A DNA stretch of 36,070 nt, taken from Candidatus Anadelfobacter sociabilis (GTDB lineage: Bacteria > Pseudomonadota > Alphaproteobacteria > Rickettsiales > Midichloriaceae). Positions within the stretch are counted from its first letter, which is position 1. Each line of letters starts with the position of its first letter. The notes beneath the pieces were generated by a model that was not told the origin of the DNA, made no database searches, and saw only the letters and a list, made by a program, of their open reading frames with translations. Location of the stretch: assembly GCF_021811825.1 (NCBI RefSeq), contig NZ_JAJBJC010000004.1, positions 1 through 36,070 of the forward strand, read 5' to 3'. Positions 35,306-36,070 of the stretch are shown here, one piece after another. The translations under genes and the position numbers were made by a program.

Positions 35306-36009
35306 GGTTTTTACTTATCTCTTTCCACTACCATTGCAACACTCTTTATTCTAGATGGAGCTGCTTTGAATTTTCAGAACACTTGTATGATAAAATATTT
35401 TTCACTAACACACTAGCTTTTTAATCGATTGTTTCACTGTTTTGTATTTTCTTTGTATAAACGATTCTACAGCATACAAAAATATGGGTAAAAACTAAAA
35501 AGAGCTAGCTCTGTCTAAGAGTAGTAGCTAAAAATTTTAACCTACATAAATGATACATCTAATTTACAATATCATTAGAAACGACTTAGTGTTTTTAGCA
35601 TATCACATGATCATTTCTCACTAATGCAAGAATGTATTTTTTATACAATGTTAAATTTAATAATGCATTACACCATCCTCCACAATCTAATGGCAAATCC
35701 CTTTAGTAAATAGCTGTGTGCAAAAATCAAAAAATACCACATTAATAAAACGCTCATTACATTGCGCTTTCTATCTATAAAAGCGAATCTTACATAAAGA
35801 TGTAATAATATGCAACTTCCTATACTTGATCTATAATATATCATAACTTCTATGTACTTCATCTATATATTATCATATAGGTATTTATTCTATTATCGAT
35901 TTCTTGTCATATTTTTTATCTAGTGAATAAATATATTATCTAAATAAGGTTATGAGCTTTGAAAGAGAAGTGAGAGTTATGAGAGACGATGAGGTGGTCG
36001 TGGAGTGTG
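35306..36009. other. Gene-poor, decayed stretch at the right end
   Basis: About 700 bp with stops in all frames and only a short leftward open frame (35668-35862, 64 codons) that matches no family I know. Part of it may be the unrecognisable tail of the patatin remnant. No RNA gene, insertion-sequence end or array was seen. Confidence 0.4.
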
Positions 36010-36070
36010 ATGTTTAGAGCTGAGAGAGCTGCATGTATTTTTTTTGTTATATCGATATCGTCTTTTGAAG
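36010..36070 (+). CDS. Possible start of a gene with a signal peptide, cut by the window edge
   Basis: An ATG at 36010 (or GTG at 36007) opens a frame that runs to the edge: MFRAERAACIFFVISISS, a basic start followed by a hydrophobic core as in Sec signal peptides. GGAG lies 4 nt upstream. Twenty codons are too few to be sure it is a gene. Confidence 0.25.
   Translation, partial: MFRAERAACIFFVISISSFE

Noticed and set aside
35668-35862. 64-codon leftward ORF in the gene-poor right end
   Set aside because: It matches no family, lacks a ribosome site, and lies in DNA that otherwise looks decayed. I considered a transposase remnant but found no catalytic motif or terminal repeats.
1-36070. CRISPR array, prophage or complete insertion sequence
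   Set aside because: No regularly spaced direct repeats, cas genes, integrase, transposase or phage structural genes were recognised in the window.

Overview
The window is AT-rich and reads as a chromosomal segment of an obligate intracellular alphaproteobacterium, most likely of the order Rickettsiales. The evidence is a circularly permuted two-piece tmRNA gene (an alphaproteobacterial hallmark), a stand-alone VirB8-like type IV secretion gene, propionyl-CoA carboxylase alpha, an alphaproteobacterial-style UvrA, a DnaA-like Hda ATPase, and long gene-free or decaying intergenic stretches. Phosphoglycerate kinase and MurA suggest a lineage that kept part of glycolysis and peptidoglycan synthesis (for example a Midichloria-like group) rather than Rickettsia itself. 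This placement is inference; there is no rRNA in the window.

Layout. 1-5.3 kb: ctpA (-), queA-rimM (+), a lone adrenodoxin-type ferredoxin (+), and an orphan virB8-like gene (-). 5.4-10.5 kb: a near-perfect 265-bp inverted repeat (2 mismatches) flanks a block of about 4.5 kb holding uvrA (-), a tRNA with anticodon CAU, the two-piece ssrA and tRNA-Arg(CCU). 10.7-15.4 kb: glmM (-) diverges from a 929-codon Ser/Thr/Asn/Gly-rich surface or secreted protein (+), which has a long structured leader and a strong intrinsic terminator. 15.5-34.8 kb: every gene is on the + strand: pgk, a phosphomannomutase/phosphoglucomutase, murA, pssA, radA, lepA, a degenerate A24 prepilin peptidase, an AtpI-like protein, an aminopeptidase P, pccA, mnmA, a TolC-family protein, bamD and hda. 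34.8-36.07 kb: gene-poor DNA with the wreck of a patatin-like phospholipase gene, and possibly the start of a new gene at the right edge.

Functional themes are cell envelope precursors and assembly (GlmM, MurA, PssA, BamD, sugar-phosphate mutase), secretion (TolC-type outer membrane factor, VirB8, the RTX-like 929-aa protein), translation quality control and tRNA modification (ssrA, LepA, QueA, MnmA, RimM) and DNA repair or replication control (UvrA, RadA, Hda).

The points most worth a second look are: the inverted repeat able to flip the uvrA-ssrA block; an unusually long and strongly basic tmRNA tag; the structured leader, with its own mini-ORF, in front of the 929-aa protein; a MurA with Asp in place of the fosfomycin-target Cys, sitting on a G8 tract; a prepilin peptidase homologue lacking its first catalytic aspartate; and the patatin pseudogene. 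No CRISPR array, complete insertion sequence or defence system was recognised.
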